64,000 nt of DNA from Chitinophagaceae bacterium (lineage in GTDB: Bacteria; Bacteroidota; Bacteroidia; Chitinophagales; Chitinophagaceae), in the NCBI GenBank assembly GCA_947454235.1, contig CANGIY010000016.1, forward strand, positions 38,147 to 102,146, in the 5' to 3' direction. The position numbers were made by a program, and so were the translations under genes. The first letter of the stretch is position 1, and every line of letters begins with the position of its first letter. The notes beneath the pieces are model-generated. The model did no database searches, had not been told where the DNA came from, and was given only the letters and a program-made list of their open reading frames with translations. Shown in pieces: positions 36,596-45,766 of the stretch.

Positions 36596-37075
36596 ATGAA
36601 TTGGGAATTAGAAGGAAAACTCATCGAGAAACAAAACACTCAGGAAATCGAACGCACTAACAGCAGCGACGGTAAAAAATTCAGGAAAAGAGAATTCGTA
36701 ATCGAATTCCGCGACATCATCAACGGTGTTGAATCTCAATACCCGAATTTTGCCAAGTTTCAAGTGGTACAAGACAAATGTGAACTCCTTGATCGCTACA
36801 ACATGGGCGATAAAATCAAAGTATCTTTCAACGTTCGTGGCTCTAAGTACATTAACCGTGAAGGAAGAGAAAGCTACATCACTAACCTTAACGCTTGGAG
36901 AGTAGAATATGCATCAGCTGCAACACAGCCTGCCAATCAACCTGCTCCGCAGTACAACCAGCCTGCTCCTCAACAACAGTTCAGCCAAGGTAACAACGGT
37001 GCTGCTGGATACGGACAGTACAACCAATACAATCAGGCGCCGTCATCTGAACCAATTGACGACTTACCATTCTAA
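36596..37075 (+). CDS. DUF3127 family protein, SSB-like
   Basis: 159 residues. Residues 1-105 form a compact beta-rich domain of the DUF3127 type (MNWELEGKLIEKQ, KREFVIEF, FAKFQVVQDKCELLDRY, GDKIKVSFNVRGSKYINREG, YITNLNAWRVEY), readable as an OB fold. A Gln/Pro/Asn/Tyr-rich linker follows, and the protein ends EPIDDLPF. That last block matches the acidic, Pro-Phe-terminated tip by which bacterial SSB recruits repair and replication proteins. Likely a ssDNA-binding or SSB-pathway protein. Start chosen after the -7 box. Confidence 0.87.
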   Translation: MNWELEGKLIEKQNTQEIERTNSSDGKKFRKREFVIEFRDIINGVESQYPNFAKFQVVQDKCELLDRYNMGDKIKVSFNVRGSKYINREGRESYITNLNAWRVEYASAATQPANQPAPQYNQPAPQQQFSQGNNGAAGYGQYNQYNQAPSSEPIDDLPF

Positions 37076-37107
37076 AATACACCTATAACGATTTCAATCG
37101 GGCAATT

Positions 37108-38748
37108 ATGTTTTCAAGACTGCGGTTGGTAGCAACTTTCGCACTAATAGTAGCAATTCTGGCTTCGTGTTCTAAACAACCCAATCACCAGAAACTTATT
37201 CCGAAAGACGCTGCAGTAGTCGCCGGCATCAACGTCAAGTCGTTGAGTAAAACAATTGCCTGGAACGTAATTACGGGTAGTAAGCTTTTTAAGGAAATGC
37301 AGAAACGCATGCCTGAAAAAGCAAATAACGATTTAGCCGGTGGTATCGGTAAATTTGGTATCGATCCGCTCAATACTTTTTATGTGTACCTTAAAACTGA
37401 TGCCCGATTCACGTCGGGCATCAGGGTTACGGGGCTTATACCGCTCAGTGACGCCTCCGATTGGGAAGCATTTCTCCAAAAAACATTTCCTTCTGCTAAA
37501 GTCACCGAAAGCAATGGCATTAAAAAAGCCAACCTCGAAGGTAACTTGTTTATTGGCTGGAACAACGATTTGTTGATTCTGATGAATGCCCTCGATTTTT
37601 CAGCAGGCACCATTCGCGCAGGTGTTTCACCTGATATGGCATCAGAACTTGAAAATGCTTTCAAAACACCACAGGAAAACTCAATTACTTCAAACAAAAA
37701 CTTTGCCAGCCTCGAAAATGCGGGTCATGATTTCAGTTTGTGGATCAACTACGAGCAAATCATGAATCAGTACGTTGCAGATGGTAAAATGACTGCAGTA
37801 ACTGTAAACCCTGATATGTGGAAGAACGCAGCAATGGCTTGTGGTTTCGATTTCAAAAAAGGACAAATCACAGGCGACCTTTCTTGGTATTCTTCTAAAG
37901 ACATGGACTCAATCTATCGTCAGTTTGGTGCCAATAACGTTGATAAAGACTTGGTGAAAATGATTCCGGGGGAAAATCTGGATATGATGTTCGCTTGGCA
38001 TCTTTCAACAAAGGGTATCAAAAGTGTACTTGAAAAAACACAGGTGTTGGGTTTAGTGAATCTCGGTCTTTCTACAACCGGTCTCGATGCCGACCAAATG
38101 TTGGATGCATTTACAGGCGATATGGCGTTTACCATGAACGACCTTACCGTTTCAAATGTAAGTTCACCCGATGGCACTTCTCAATTGGGTAAGGCATCTA
38201 TGAGCTACATCATGAAAATTAAGAATGCCGAAAATTTCAATAAAATACTTGACGTAGCTAAACAAACTGGGCAAATGGCACCGCTTGCCAACGGATATTT
38301 CGTTCCGGTTTCTTTGACAGATACGTTGTTCATTTTGTTGAACAGTCAATACCTTGTTACATCTAATCACTACGACGTAGCAGCTAATATTCTTCAACAA
38401 AAGGGTGGCAAACCACTGAAGCCTGAAACGGAACAACTGGTAAAAAATCACCCGTTCAGTTTACACTTTGATATAGCAGAAGCATCAAGGCGCATCGAAG
38501 TAAATCCCGACATCAGTCCGGCTGACAGAGGTATTTATGAAGAAAGTAAGAAATTGCTGAAGAGCATTTCTTTCTTTGGTGGCGAATACAAAGAAGGTTG
38601 TACTTCAAGTCATCTCGAAATTAACTTCACCAATACCGATGAAAGCAGCATCATGACTTTACTTGATTTTGGTATGAAGATTAATGACGCAATTGAAGGA
38701 AAAAACCACACAACGCGCGAGCCTGATAATTCACTCATTCCGTCGTAG
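37108..38748 (+). CDS. DUF4836 family lipoprotein
   Basis: 546 residues. Lipoprotein signal MFSRLRLVATFALIVAILASC with lipobox LASC. The mature protein begins LIPKDAAVVAGINVKSLSKT, the opening of DUF4836-type proteins, and continues with repeated structural units (FASLENAGHDFSLWINYEQ, NLDMMFAWHLSTKG). It ends with a negatively charged, flexible tail. Function unknown; an envelope protein. It lies 32 bases after the DUF3127 gene and may be co-transcribed with it. Confidence 0.83.
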   Translation: MFSRLRLVATFALIVAILASCSKQPNHQKLIPKDAAVVAGINVKSLSKTIAWNVITGSKLFKEMQKRMPEKANNDLAGGIGKFGIDPLNTFYVYLKTDARFTSGIRVTGLIPLSDASDWEAFLQKTFPSAKVTESNGIKKANLEGNLFIGWNNDLLILMNALDFSAGTIRAGVSPDMASELENAFKTPQENSITSNKNFASLENAGHDFSLWINYEQIMNQYVADGKMTAVTVNPDMWKNAAMACGFDFKKGQITGDLSWYSSKDMDSIYRQFGANNVDKDLVKMIPGENLDMMFAWHLSTKGIKSVLEKTQVLGLVNLGLSTTGLDADQMLDAFTGDMAFTMNDLTVSNVSSPDGTSQLGKASMSYIMKIKNAENFNKILDVAKQTGQMAPLANGYFVPVSLTDTLFILLNSQYLVTSNHYDVAANILQQKGGKPLKPETEQLVKNHPFSLHFDIAEASRRIEVNPDISPADRGIYEESKKLLKSISFFGGEYKEGCTSSHLEINFTNTDESSIMTLLDFGMKINDAIEGKNHTTREPDNSLIPS

Positions 38749-38780
38749 GTTTTAGATTCACTCACCCAATTTTTCCCCGA

Positions 38781-39974
38781 ATGGCTACGGCAGGCACTAC
38801 AACAACAACCAGTAAGGTCGCCTACCTCGATGGTATTAGGGGAGCAGCCGCTTTTGGTGTGTATCTCCATCATTTCTGCCTTATTTTTTTTACTGCTTTT
38901 TTTACCTTCGATGTTAAGGCCTCACTCGTAGGTGGGTTAGACAACAGGTACGGTCACTCTGTCTTCAGTTTTCTGACGAACGGACATTTTTTTGTTTGCA
39001 TCTTCTTTGTGTTGAGCGGTTACGTTCTCAGCCGAAAGTACTTTCACGACAATAAATTAGAAACACTTATTTCTGCAGCCCAACGCCGTTACATACGTTT
39101 GTTTGTACCCGTTGGCATTGCGCTCATTCTTTCATACGTCTTACTCAAATGTGGTTTATACGGCAACAAAAAAGTAGCTGATATGACCAATTCGCAATGG
39201 TGGTTTGGCGGTATGTGGAATGGCGTTACTTATCCTACCCGTGCGCTATTTGAAAGTTTCTTTTTCAATACAATGCTTAACGGCGATGGCCGGCTCGATA
39301 CAACACTGTGGACGCTTTCTGTAGAATTGATGGGTTCGTATTTCGTATTTGCTTTCCTAATGTTCACCCACAATACCCGCAATCGTGGTTTTTCTTTGGC
39401 AATGGTGATGCTGGCGTGTTATGCTACCAGTCATTTCCATACACTCGATTTCTTACTGGGTATTGCATTAAACTACAGCGAAAAGAGCATTGACTATAAA
39501 AAAATGCCATTTGTAAGGCGCATAGGTGTAGTTGTTATGCTGGTAGTAGCCTGTGTGCTTGGTTCAATGCCCACCACTTTTCTTTTCGAGGGTACACTTT
39601 TTGAACGCCTCACGTTTATTTTCGGGGAGCACAACAGGCAGTTTGCACACCCAATCGGTGGCTTCTTATTGGTTTATGCATTTACCCTTTCTCCTGGCTT
39701 GCAGAAAATCGGTTCGTTGGGTATTTTCAGGTTCCTGGGGCGTATTTCATTTTCGTTGTACGTTTTGCACCCTCTGGTATTTGGTACAGCCACCTGCTGG
39801 ATATTTACCCATGTGCGCAGCGGCCCTGCCTATCTTCAGGCTGTAACCATTACATTTATTGGAACCACTGTGGTATTGATTGGTATCTCTTATCTCTACA
39901 CAAAGTATATCGACGATTTCGGTATTGCGCTGGCAAGCAAGTACTACAATCGTTTTTGCAAGAAGGCCAACTAG
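38781..39974 (+). CDS. Acyltransferase 3 family (OafA/YrhL-like) membrane protein
   Basis: 397 residues with about ten transmembrane helices. The N-terminal motif YLDGIRGAAAFGVYLHHF carries the catalytic-region Arg and His of the family. FFVLSGYVLSRKYF, LWTLSVELMGSYFVF and ISFSLYVLHPLVFG are also characteristic. Such proteins transfer acetyl or other acyl groups to cell-surface sugars or lipids. It follows DUF4836 by 32 bases and overlaps the convergent epimerase gene by four. Confidence 0.9.
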   Translation: MATAGTTTTTSKVAYLDGIRGAAAFGVYLHHFCLIFFTAFFTFDVKASLVGGLDNRYGHSVFSFLTNGHFFVCIFFVLSGYVLSRKYFHDNKLETLISAAQRRYIRLFVPVGIALILSYVLLKCGLYGNKKVADMTNSQWWFGGMWNGVTYPTRALFESFFFNTMLNGDGRLDTTLWTLSVELMGSYFVFAFLMFTHNTRNRGFSLAMVMLACYATSHFHTLDFLLGIALNYSEKSIDYKKMPFVRRIGVVVMLVVACVLGSMPTTFLFEGTLFERLTFIFGEHNRQFAHPIGGFLLVYAFTLSPGLQKIGSLGIFRFLGRISFSLYVLHPLVFGTATCWIFTHVRSGPAYLQAVTITFIGTTVVLIGISYLYTKYIDDFGIALASKYYNRFCKKAN

Positions 39975-40885
39975 TCAATTAACGAGCCTACAGCTTTTTC
40001 AATCGCTTCATATTTGAACTTGTAGCCGGCATTCATGATCTTTTCCGCCGATGCGGTAGTGCTTTTCAGCACCTCGATGCTCATTTCCCCAAGTCCTATT
40101 TTTAAGAACACCGAAGGTACATACATAGGTATTGAGAAGCCCCCTTTCGTAGTTGCTATAGTATTCATGAGTTGTTTGTTGCTCACGGGGTTGGGCGCAA
40201 CCGCATTGTAAATGCCGCTCATCTCTTCGTGTTGTAGAGCATAGACAAACATACCCGCAATATCTTCAACATGAATCCAGCTTATCATTTGCTGTCCATT
40301 ACCAAGGTAGGGTCGTACACCCATTTTCAGTGGATTGAAGAACTCAGGGAAAGCACCCGATTCTTTACCAAGTACAATACCAATGCGGAATATGACGGTC
40401 CGCATTTGTTTTTCCGCTTCATGGCTGGCATCTTCCCAACGAATTACAGTATCAGCTAAGAAATCTGTGTAAGGTGCATCAGTTTCTACGAAAGAATGTC
40501 CTGTTTTATCAGGGCCATAATAACCAATTGCTGAAGCTGCAACATAAGTTTTGCAATAAAGCCCATAATCATACAACTGGCGAAGGAAAAACTGAGTGCT
40601 TTCCAATCTGCTGGAAATGATTTCCTCCTTGCGCTTTTTAGTCCACCTTTTATCAGCAACTCCCGCACCTGCAAGGTGAATGGCACCCGTAAGTTGCTTC
40701 ACGGCTTCAATTTCGCACAACCCTTTTTGAGGGTCGTACAGTGCATACGACAAATTTGGAATGATGCTTTTGATACGAGGGTTCCGCGTAAATATAATTA
40801 CCTTGAAACCCTGCTCAAGCAGCAATTTTGAGATATACTTGCCGGTGAAGCCTGTGCCACCCGCAATGCCAATGGTAGGAGTCAT
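39971..40885 (-). CDS. TIGR01777 family SDR epimerase (YfcH-like)
   Basis: 304 residues. Rossmann nucleotide-binding motif GIAGGTGFTG (residues 6-15), then HLAGAGVADKRWTKKRKEEI, AASAIGYYGP, and a C-terminal DUF1731-like segment (MYVPSVFLKIGLGEMSIEVLKST) ending in FKYEAIEKAVGSLI. An NAD(P)-dependent nucleotide-sugar epimerase-like protein; the physiological substrate is unknown in the family. Convergent with the acyltransferase. Confidence 0.92.
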   Translation of the reverse strand: MTPTIGIAGGTGFTGKYISKLLLEQGFKVIIFTRNPRIKSIIPNLSYALYDPQKGLCEIEAVKQLTGAIHLAGAGVADKRWTKKRKEEIISSRLESTQFFLRQLYDYGLYCKTYVAASAIGYYGPDKTGHSFVETDAPYTDFLADTVIRWEDASHEAEKQMRTVIFRIGIVLGKESGAFPEFFNPLKMGVRPYLGNGQQMISWIHVEDIAGMFVYALQHEEMSGIYNAVAPNPVSNKQLMNTIATTKGGFSIPMYVPSVFLKIGLGEMSIEVLKSTTASAEKIMNAGYKFKYEAIEKAVGSLID

Positions 40886-40954
40886 AACATGACGAATGTA
40901 GCAGGTTAAAGCCCACCAATATGTTAAAGAAAACCTGATTAACGTTTTTTTCTG

Positions 40955-41878
40955 CTAATTAGCACCCATTGGGTTGAGGAACCCTTCTATCACCCACCAC
41001 CTGAACATAGCCAGCATCTTGAATTTGCTTACTTGTCCTTTCGCCAAATACCCTAAACCATACAGTACTGCGTAGCCCCACTTAGCTATGTATTCCAGCA
41101 ACTTGATGAATAGTTTTACACTTTGTCCCTTCAATCTCAGCCGTTCGCCGCCACCAATACCCATACTATGGCGTTTTACATATCCTTTGCCGAATTTATT
41201 AGACTCAACAGCGTGTGTCACCCAAACATCGGGCAGGTAATACACTTTGTGTCCCGCAGCCAGAATACGCTTGTAAATGTCTTTTTCTTCATTGGCTAAC
41301 AATCCCTTCCCACTACGCCCCAAAGAGGTATTAAAAAACCCTACCTGGTCAAACACCGACTTCCGGAATGCCATGTTGGCACCGCAAGGGTAGCGCTGGC
41401 GGGTCAGTTGTTTAGGTTTACTCCCCAAATCAAATGAACCTACCAACCCGAAAAAATATTTCGAATACCAATCAGGGATATCAGTCAAAAAACGAGGCAC
41501 GATTTTACCTCCTACTGAATACACATCGGGGTTGGTGTCGAAGAAGTTTACAATTCCGCGCAACCAGCCATTTTGTGCTTCACTGTCATCATCAAGATAT
41601 GCAATGTATTCGCCCTTAGCTTCTTTTGCGCAACGCGTTCTTGTCCATGAAACCCCTTGGTTGGTTTCAACGTAATAACTGAAATTGTATTGGGGGTGTA
41701 CCGTCTTAAAATTTTCAAGCAGCCTTACAGTATTATCAGTCGAATTATTATCAACCACAATTACTTCAAACTGGCGCTTGTCAAAATCTTGCTTAAAAAT
41801 GCTCTCTACCGCTTTAATGACAAAGCGAGCCCTATTGTACGAGCATATTACAGCAGAAATTTTGTAGGGATACGACAT
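40955..41878 (-). CDS. Glycosyltransferase family 2 protein
   Basis: 307 residues. GT-A fold: ISAVICSYNRARFVIKAVES, VIVVDNNSTDNT and the DXD metal site in YIAYLDDDSEAQNGW. An acceptor-side segment (CGANMAFRKSVFDQVGFF, NEEKDIYKRILAAGHKVYYLP) follows, typical of GT2 enzymes acting on surface glycans. The C-terminal hydrophobic stretch may be membrane-associated. It precedes the epimerase in the same direction (69-base gap), consistent with surface polysaccharide synthesis. Confidence 0.91.
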   Translation of the reverse strand: MSYPYKISAVICSYNRARFVIKAVESIFKQDFDKRQFEVIVVDNNSTDNTVRLLENFKTVHPQYNFSYYVETNQGVSWTRTRCAKEAKGEYIAYLDDDSEAQNGWLRGIVNFFDTNPDVYSVGGKIVPRFLTDIPDWYSKYFFGLVGSFDLGSKPKQLTRQRYPCGANMAFRKSVFDQVGFFNTSLGRSGKGLLANEEKDIYKRILAAGHKVYYLPDVWVTHAVESNKFGKGYVKRHSMGIGGGERLRLKGQSVKLFIKLLEYIAKWGYAVLYGLGYLAKGQVSKFKMLAMFRWWVIEGFLNPMGAN

Positions 41879-42025
41879 GATTACAAAGATACATTTTTTC
41901 GGAAATTGGTGAGATTTTGAATATTGTTATTCAATGCACTCATTATCTGCACTTTACCTCACTTTGGTTTCACCGAGTTAGCCTCCTTTGGTTCAAAAGA
42001 GCCTCATTCCAAAAACAAACCCCCT

Positions 42026-42130
42026 TATTGCACTTCCCAATTGCCACTTTTGAAAAACCATCTGTCAACTCCGTGATTTGTCCGAACTTTGCAGCTCATT
42101 TCACGCTATGAGTCACTACACAATAGGGTT
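42026..42130 (+). repeat. 105-bp direct repeat, left copy (mqnD promoter and first codons)
   Basis: Matches 45662-45766 with four mismatches in 105. It carries the mqnD upstream region and its first codons (MSHYTIG), after which the sequence changes abruptly at 42131. The two copies are 3,636 bases apart. Confidence 0.92.
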
Positions 42131-43180
42131 GCAAACCCATACCCTAGTCCCATAGATATTATTCCGGCACTCGATAGATGCGCATGTGATCTATATTATC
42201 CTACAGTTTATTGTTGGGATCCACGTGCTAGTACTGCAGGCCAATTTGTCGCTGCTTATTCAAATCACGTAGTTTCTGGTATAGGATATGGAGGATCAGC
42301 AACCGTGGGTGGTTTAGCTCCAACATTGTACGATAACTATTATATACCTGCAAACACTTCATACCAAGTTAGAGCACTACCACCTTCATCAGGTACTGTG
42401 ACAAGACATATAGAAATTCATGAAGATGACAAGGTTGACTTGGGGTCTGACTTAACTGCTTTCAAAAGCGTAACCTATCATCGAACTGTAAATGAATTTG
42501 TCATTCTTAATTCAGAAGGGCGGCCTTATGATTTTTTCAATGTAGTTGTATTTGATAATCCGGTTGATCACGATAAATTATTTCCTGATGCAGGTAAATT
42601 ATTTAACGAAGATTTCAACGTTTATACAGTGAGTGAAAATCACACAGCATTGAGTTGGGAATTCAGATCTTACCAAGATAACTACATTATTCCTATTCAA
42701 ATCAGGGGAACGATAAATGGAAGGTTCACTTTAAATGCAACAAACATTGCAATGCCAATAGGCAAAACAATGTTCTTACACGATAAAAACGCTGACACAT
42801 ATACAGAGGTTAAAAAAGGAATGAACTACGATTTTGACTTCGTTGGTCAGAAAGATGCTGATGATGACAGATTTGAGTTGATTATGCGCCCAAGTAATAG
42901 CTCTCCTACTTTATTGTCAGAAAAACAAGGTTTAGCATATTCTATAGCTCCAAATCCAACATCCAACTATTTGGAAATTGTTTTCAGCGGGGTTGCAGCT
43001 GCGAAAGATTTAAAAATTAGAATTTTAAGCATAGCTGGAGTTGAAATGTTGAATAAAACAATTCCTGGAAAGTCTTCTGGTAACATCAAATTAGATGTAC
43101 AAAGCTTTGCACCAGGTATGTATATTGTAGAGGTTATCTCGGGTGATGAAAAATACATCGAGAGGATAATGAAACAATAG
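42089..43180 (+). CDS. 5'-truncated T9SS sorting-domain protein
   Basis: 363 codons from a TTG inside the left repeat; no ATG start and no signal peptide. The real coding sequence seems to begin only after the junction at 42131 (…IDIIPALDRCACDLYY), so the 5' end has been lost or replaced by the mqnD start fragment. The mqnD-frame ATG at 42108 stops after 15 codons. The rest is intact: a beta-rich region (YDNYYIPANTSYQV, YIIPIQIRGTINGRFTLNA) and a full T9SS sorting domain (IAPNPTSNYL, ILSIAGVEML, GMYIVEVISGDEK). Probably a decaying remnant transcribed from the duplicated mqnD promoter. Confidence 0.72.
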   Translation: MQLISRYESLHNRVANPYPSPIDIIPALDRCACDLYYPTVYCWDPRASTAGQFVAAYSNHVVSGIGYGGSATVGGLAPTLYDNYYIPANTSYQVRALPPSSGTVTRHIEIHEDDKVDLGSDLTAFKSVTYHRTVNEFVILNSEGRPYDFFNVVVFDNPVDHDKLFPDAGKLFNEDFNVYTVSENHTALSWEFRSYQDNYIIPIQIRGTINGRFTLNATNIAMPIGKTMFLHDKNADTYTEVKKGMNYDFDFVGQKDADDDRFELIMRPSNSSPTLLSEKQGLAYSIAPNPTSNYLEIVFSGVAAAKDLKIRILSIAGVEMLNKTIPGKSSGNIKLDVQSFAPGMYIVEVISGDEKYIERIMKQ

Positions 43181-43189
43181 TCAGCTTGT

Positions 43190-43230
43190 AATAATAGTGG
43201 GGTGTGTAATTAATTTATCCCACTATTATT
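43190..43230 (+). terminator. Hairpin after the truncated T9SS gene
   Basis: AATAATAGTGGG and CCCACTATTATT form a 12-bp stem with a 17-base loop, 10 bases after the stop codon. No clear T-run follows, so termination efficiency is uncertain. Confidence 0.55.
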
Positions 43231-43252
43231 AACTAATTCAGTTTAAAATTCA

Positions 43253-43260
43253 TATTTTTG
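43253..43260 (+). promoter_or_regulatory. -7 promoter element of the NHL-repeat gene
   Basis: TATTTTTG is an exact TANNTTTG, 21 bases before the ATG at 43281. The in-frame TTG at 43263 would fall at or before the transcription start. Confidence 0.62.
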
Positions 43261-43280
43261 TTTTGAACAAAAATGTCCCC

Positions 43281-45617
43281 ATGAAATTTACACTTAAACT
43301 AGCACGCATCAAATTTTTAGTACACTTTATTTTATTTGTACTGGTAACTTCTCATGTCTGTGCGCAAACAATAAATACCGTAGTAGGTACAGGTACATAT
43401 CACTACAGTTCCGATGGCACATTAGCAACAAACGCCGGAACCTCTCCAAATGCGGCGTTGTTTGTAGATCATAACAATAATCTTTACTTCAATGATGGCC
43501 CTACAATTCGAATGGTGGCACCCGATGGAATTCTGAGAACTTTTGCTGGTTCAGCAAGCAGGGGATCTGGTTTTTCGGGTGATGGTGGCCAGGCGACTGA
43601 TGCCCAACTAGGCACAGCGCTATACGCTATGACAGAGGATTCATCAGGTAATATTTATATCATAGATAATACAAGAATTCGGAAAGTCAATAGGAGCGGC
43701 ATTATCACTACTTATGCCGGCAATGGCACCGTTGGTTCGACCTATCCCGCTGATGGAACAATTGCCACTGCATGTGCGATGAGAGTTTTCGGTATTGATA
43801 TCGGTCCGAATCAGGATTTATATTTTGCTTTTCAGGGCGATTATCGCAGCAGAAATACAGTAATTGGGCGAATTGACCATAATACAGGTCGAATATATAA
43901 GTTTGCTGGTGGTGGAAGTTCAATAGCTGATGGTGTATCAGCCACTTCTGCAGATATTTCCGGCACACCCCTTGCCGTAATTCGGTTCGACCATTTAGGG
44001 AACCTCTATATTGTTTGCAGAAATGGTACAATTGCACGTGTGTCAACAGATGGTACTTTGCGCAATTTCGCCGGACAAATCAATAATAGTCGTGTTCCGG
44101 CAAGAGATAGCTTACCCGCAACATCAACCTATCTTAATTGGTGGGGTCGTATTGTGCCCGATAAAAACAACGACGTAATTTATTCAGACCCCGGCAACAA
44201 TAGACTTCGGATAATAAGAGTTGCTTCTGATTCAATTTTCTGTTATGCCGGCGATGCAAGAGGGAGAGCCGGAGCATTGGGTGACGGTGGACACCCACTA
44301 GCTGCTACATTTGACTCTCCTGGCGATGTCTCGATAGATACTTTTGGTAACATTTTTGTCGCAGATAGAGCTCATTATCGGATTAGGATGATATCAAATT
44401 TCAAGGATTCAGTCATCGGGGTTGATTCCATTTGCATGGGTGATACTGTAAATTTCACATCGCTTCTGACAGGAAACAACTGGGAAAGTACGAGTGGTAA
44501 TATGCAGCGAGTACCGGGAACGTCGAAATTTGTTGGTTTGCATTCAGGCTTCGACACAATAATCCATACATTCACTTACTTCAACATACCCTTCCAAACT
44601 CGGAAAGCGGTTTATGTAAAAATGGGTATTGACGCTGGTGTTGTTACAGGACCAACAAATTTGTGCGTAGGAATGCATGCGCAATATAGTTCTTCAGTTG
44701 CAGGAGGTACCTGGCGGCATTTTTGGAGTTGCACGTCTTTAAGGGGTGATACTGTATTTGCAATTTACCCCGGTGTAGATACTCTTTTTTACCATGTTTC
44801 TGGCGATTGTGGTTATGGTGACTCAAAAAAAGTCATCAACATACTTCCTTCACCCGACACAGGAATAATTACTTATCCTGCTCATCTTTGCCTTGGAGCG
44901 AATGCAACATTAAGCGAAACTTCTAGGGCCGGACATTGGGTGTGTAGTGATAGCTGTGTTACGATTAACTCAAGAGGAGAGATAACAGCCGTAAGTCAGG
45001 GAATTGCTACGATTTCTTATGTCACCACTAGTACTTGCGGTACAATGGCGGCTACTGCTCGAATTATCATTGACACTCCAGTTACGCCAGATATCAATAT
45101 CAGGGTGACACATGACACAGCAAGATATATAGGTGAGATTATTACCCTCGATGCCAATGTAACCTATGAAGGTTATCGACCACGATACCAGTGGTATTTG
45201 AATGGCAGTGCAGTGCTGGGTGCTACAAGCAACTATTGGTGGTACACAATCTACTACCAACAGTCAATTTTCTGTGTAGTAACTAGCAGCCTCGATTGTA
45301 TTACCCGCGCCACTGATACCAGCAATGTAATAAACCTGTATCCTTTTCCATTAGCTATTGAAGGAGTCGATGAAGCAAAACGAGAAGTAGAATTATTCCC
45401 CAATCCTGCCGCAGAGACAATCAATGTTAAATATGAAGGGGTGGTTGAATTCATTCAAATCGCTGATGTATCAGGCAGAGTTTTAAATACTTTAATTTCA
45501 CCCAATTGCAGAGGTAAAGGCGTCAAAATTGATGTGTCGGCACTAACAAAAGGTGTATATATCGCAAGATTTATAGGACCTAATGTGGGGCAAGTTGTGC
45601 AATTTTTGAAAGACTAA
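43281..45617 (+). CDS. Secreted NHL-repeat/Ig-like protein with T9SS sorting domain
   Basis: 778 residues from ATG 43281. The signal peptide ends near HVCAQ. Residues about 25-370 contain NHL-type beta-propeller repeats (GDGGQATDAQLGTALYAMTEDSSGNIYI, then DGGHPLAATFDSPGDVSID and related units). Then come two or three Ig-like repeats of the same family as the giant proteins at 1-9 kb (PTNLCVGMHAQ...GGTW; PAHLCLGANATLSE...CGTM), a PKD-like module (YQWYLNGSAVLGA) and a T9SS sorting domain (LFPNPAAET, IADVSGRVL, GVYIARF). Probably surface-bound or secreted. It lies within the segment bracketed by the 105-bp repeats. Confidence 0.9.
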   Translation: MKFTLKLARIKFLVHFILFVLVTSHVCAQTINTVVGTGTYHYSSDGTLATNAGTSPNAALFVDHNNNLYFNDGPTIRMVAPDGILRTFAGSASRGSGFSGDGGQATDAQLGTALYAMTEDSSGNIYIIDNTRIRKVNRSGIITTYAGNGTVGSTYPADGTIATACAMRVFGIDIGPNQDLYFAFQGDYRSRNTVIGRIDHNTGRIYKFAGGGSSIADGVSATSADISGTPLAVIRFDHLGNLYIVCRNGTIARVSTDGTLRNFAGQINNSRVPARDSLPATSTYLNWWGRIVPDKNNDVIYSDPGNNRLRIIRVASDSIFCYAGDARGRAGALGDGGHPLAATFDSPGDVSIDTFGNIFVADRAHYRIRMISNFKDSVIGVDSICMGDTVNFTSLLTGNNWESTSGNMQRVPGTSKFVGLHSGFDTIIHTFTYFNIPFQTRKAVYVKMGIDAGVVTGPTNLCVGMHAQYSSSVAGGTWRHFWSCTSLRGDTVFAIYPGVDTLFYHVSGDCGYGDSKKVINILPSPDTGIITYPAHLCLGANATLSETSRAGHWVCSDSCVTINSRGEITAVSQGIATISYVTTSTCGTMAATARIIIDTPVTPDINIRVTHDTARYIGEIITLDANVTYEGYRPRYQWYLNGSAVLGATSNYWWYTIYYQQSIFCVVTSSLDCITRATDTSNVINLYPFPLAIEGVDEAKREVELFPNPAAETINVKYEGVVEFIQIADVSGRVLNTLISPNCRGKGVKIDVSALTKGVYIARFIGPNVGQVVQFLKD

Positions 45618-45661
45618 TGGTAGTTTACAGCAAGATGGGTAAACCCATTTTAGTATCCCAC

Positions 45662-45766
45662 TATTGCACTTCCCAATAAACACTTTTGAAAAACCATCTG
45701 TCAACTCCGTGATTTGTCCGAACTTTGCAACTCATTTCACGCTATGAGTCACTACACAATAGGGTT
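45662..45766 (+). repeat. 105-bp direct repeat, right copy (intact mqnD promoter and start)
   Basis: Right copy of the repeat described at 42026. Here the sequence continues into the full mqnD gene. GAACTTTG at about 45720 (one mismatch to TANNTTTG) is present in both copies. Confidence 0.92.

Noticed and set aside
41917..42111. 64-codon frame before the left 105-bp repeat
   Set aside because: It runs into the mqnD promoter repeat and has no conserved features.
42131..45661. Insertion sequence or integrative element carrying the two T9SS genes
   Set aside because: No transposase, integrase or terminal inverted repeats seen; only the 105-bp direct repeat supports insertion.
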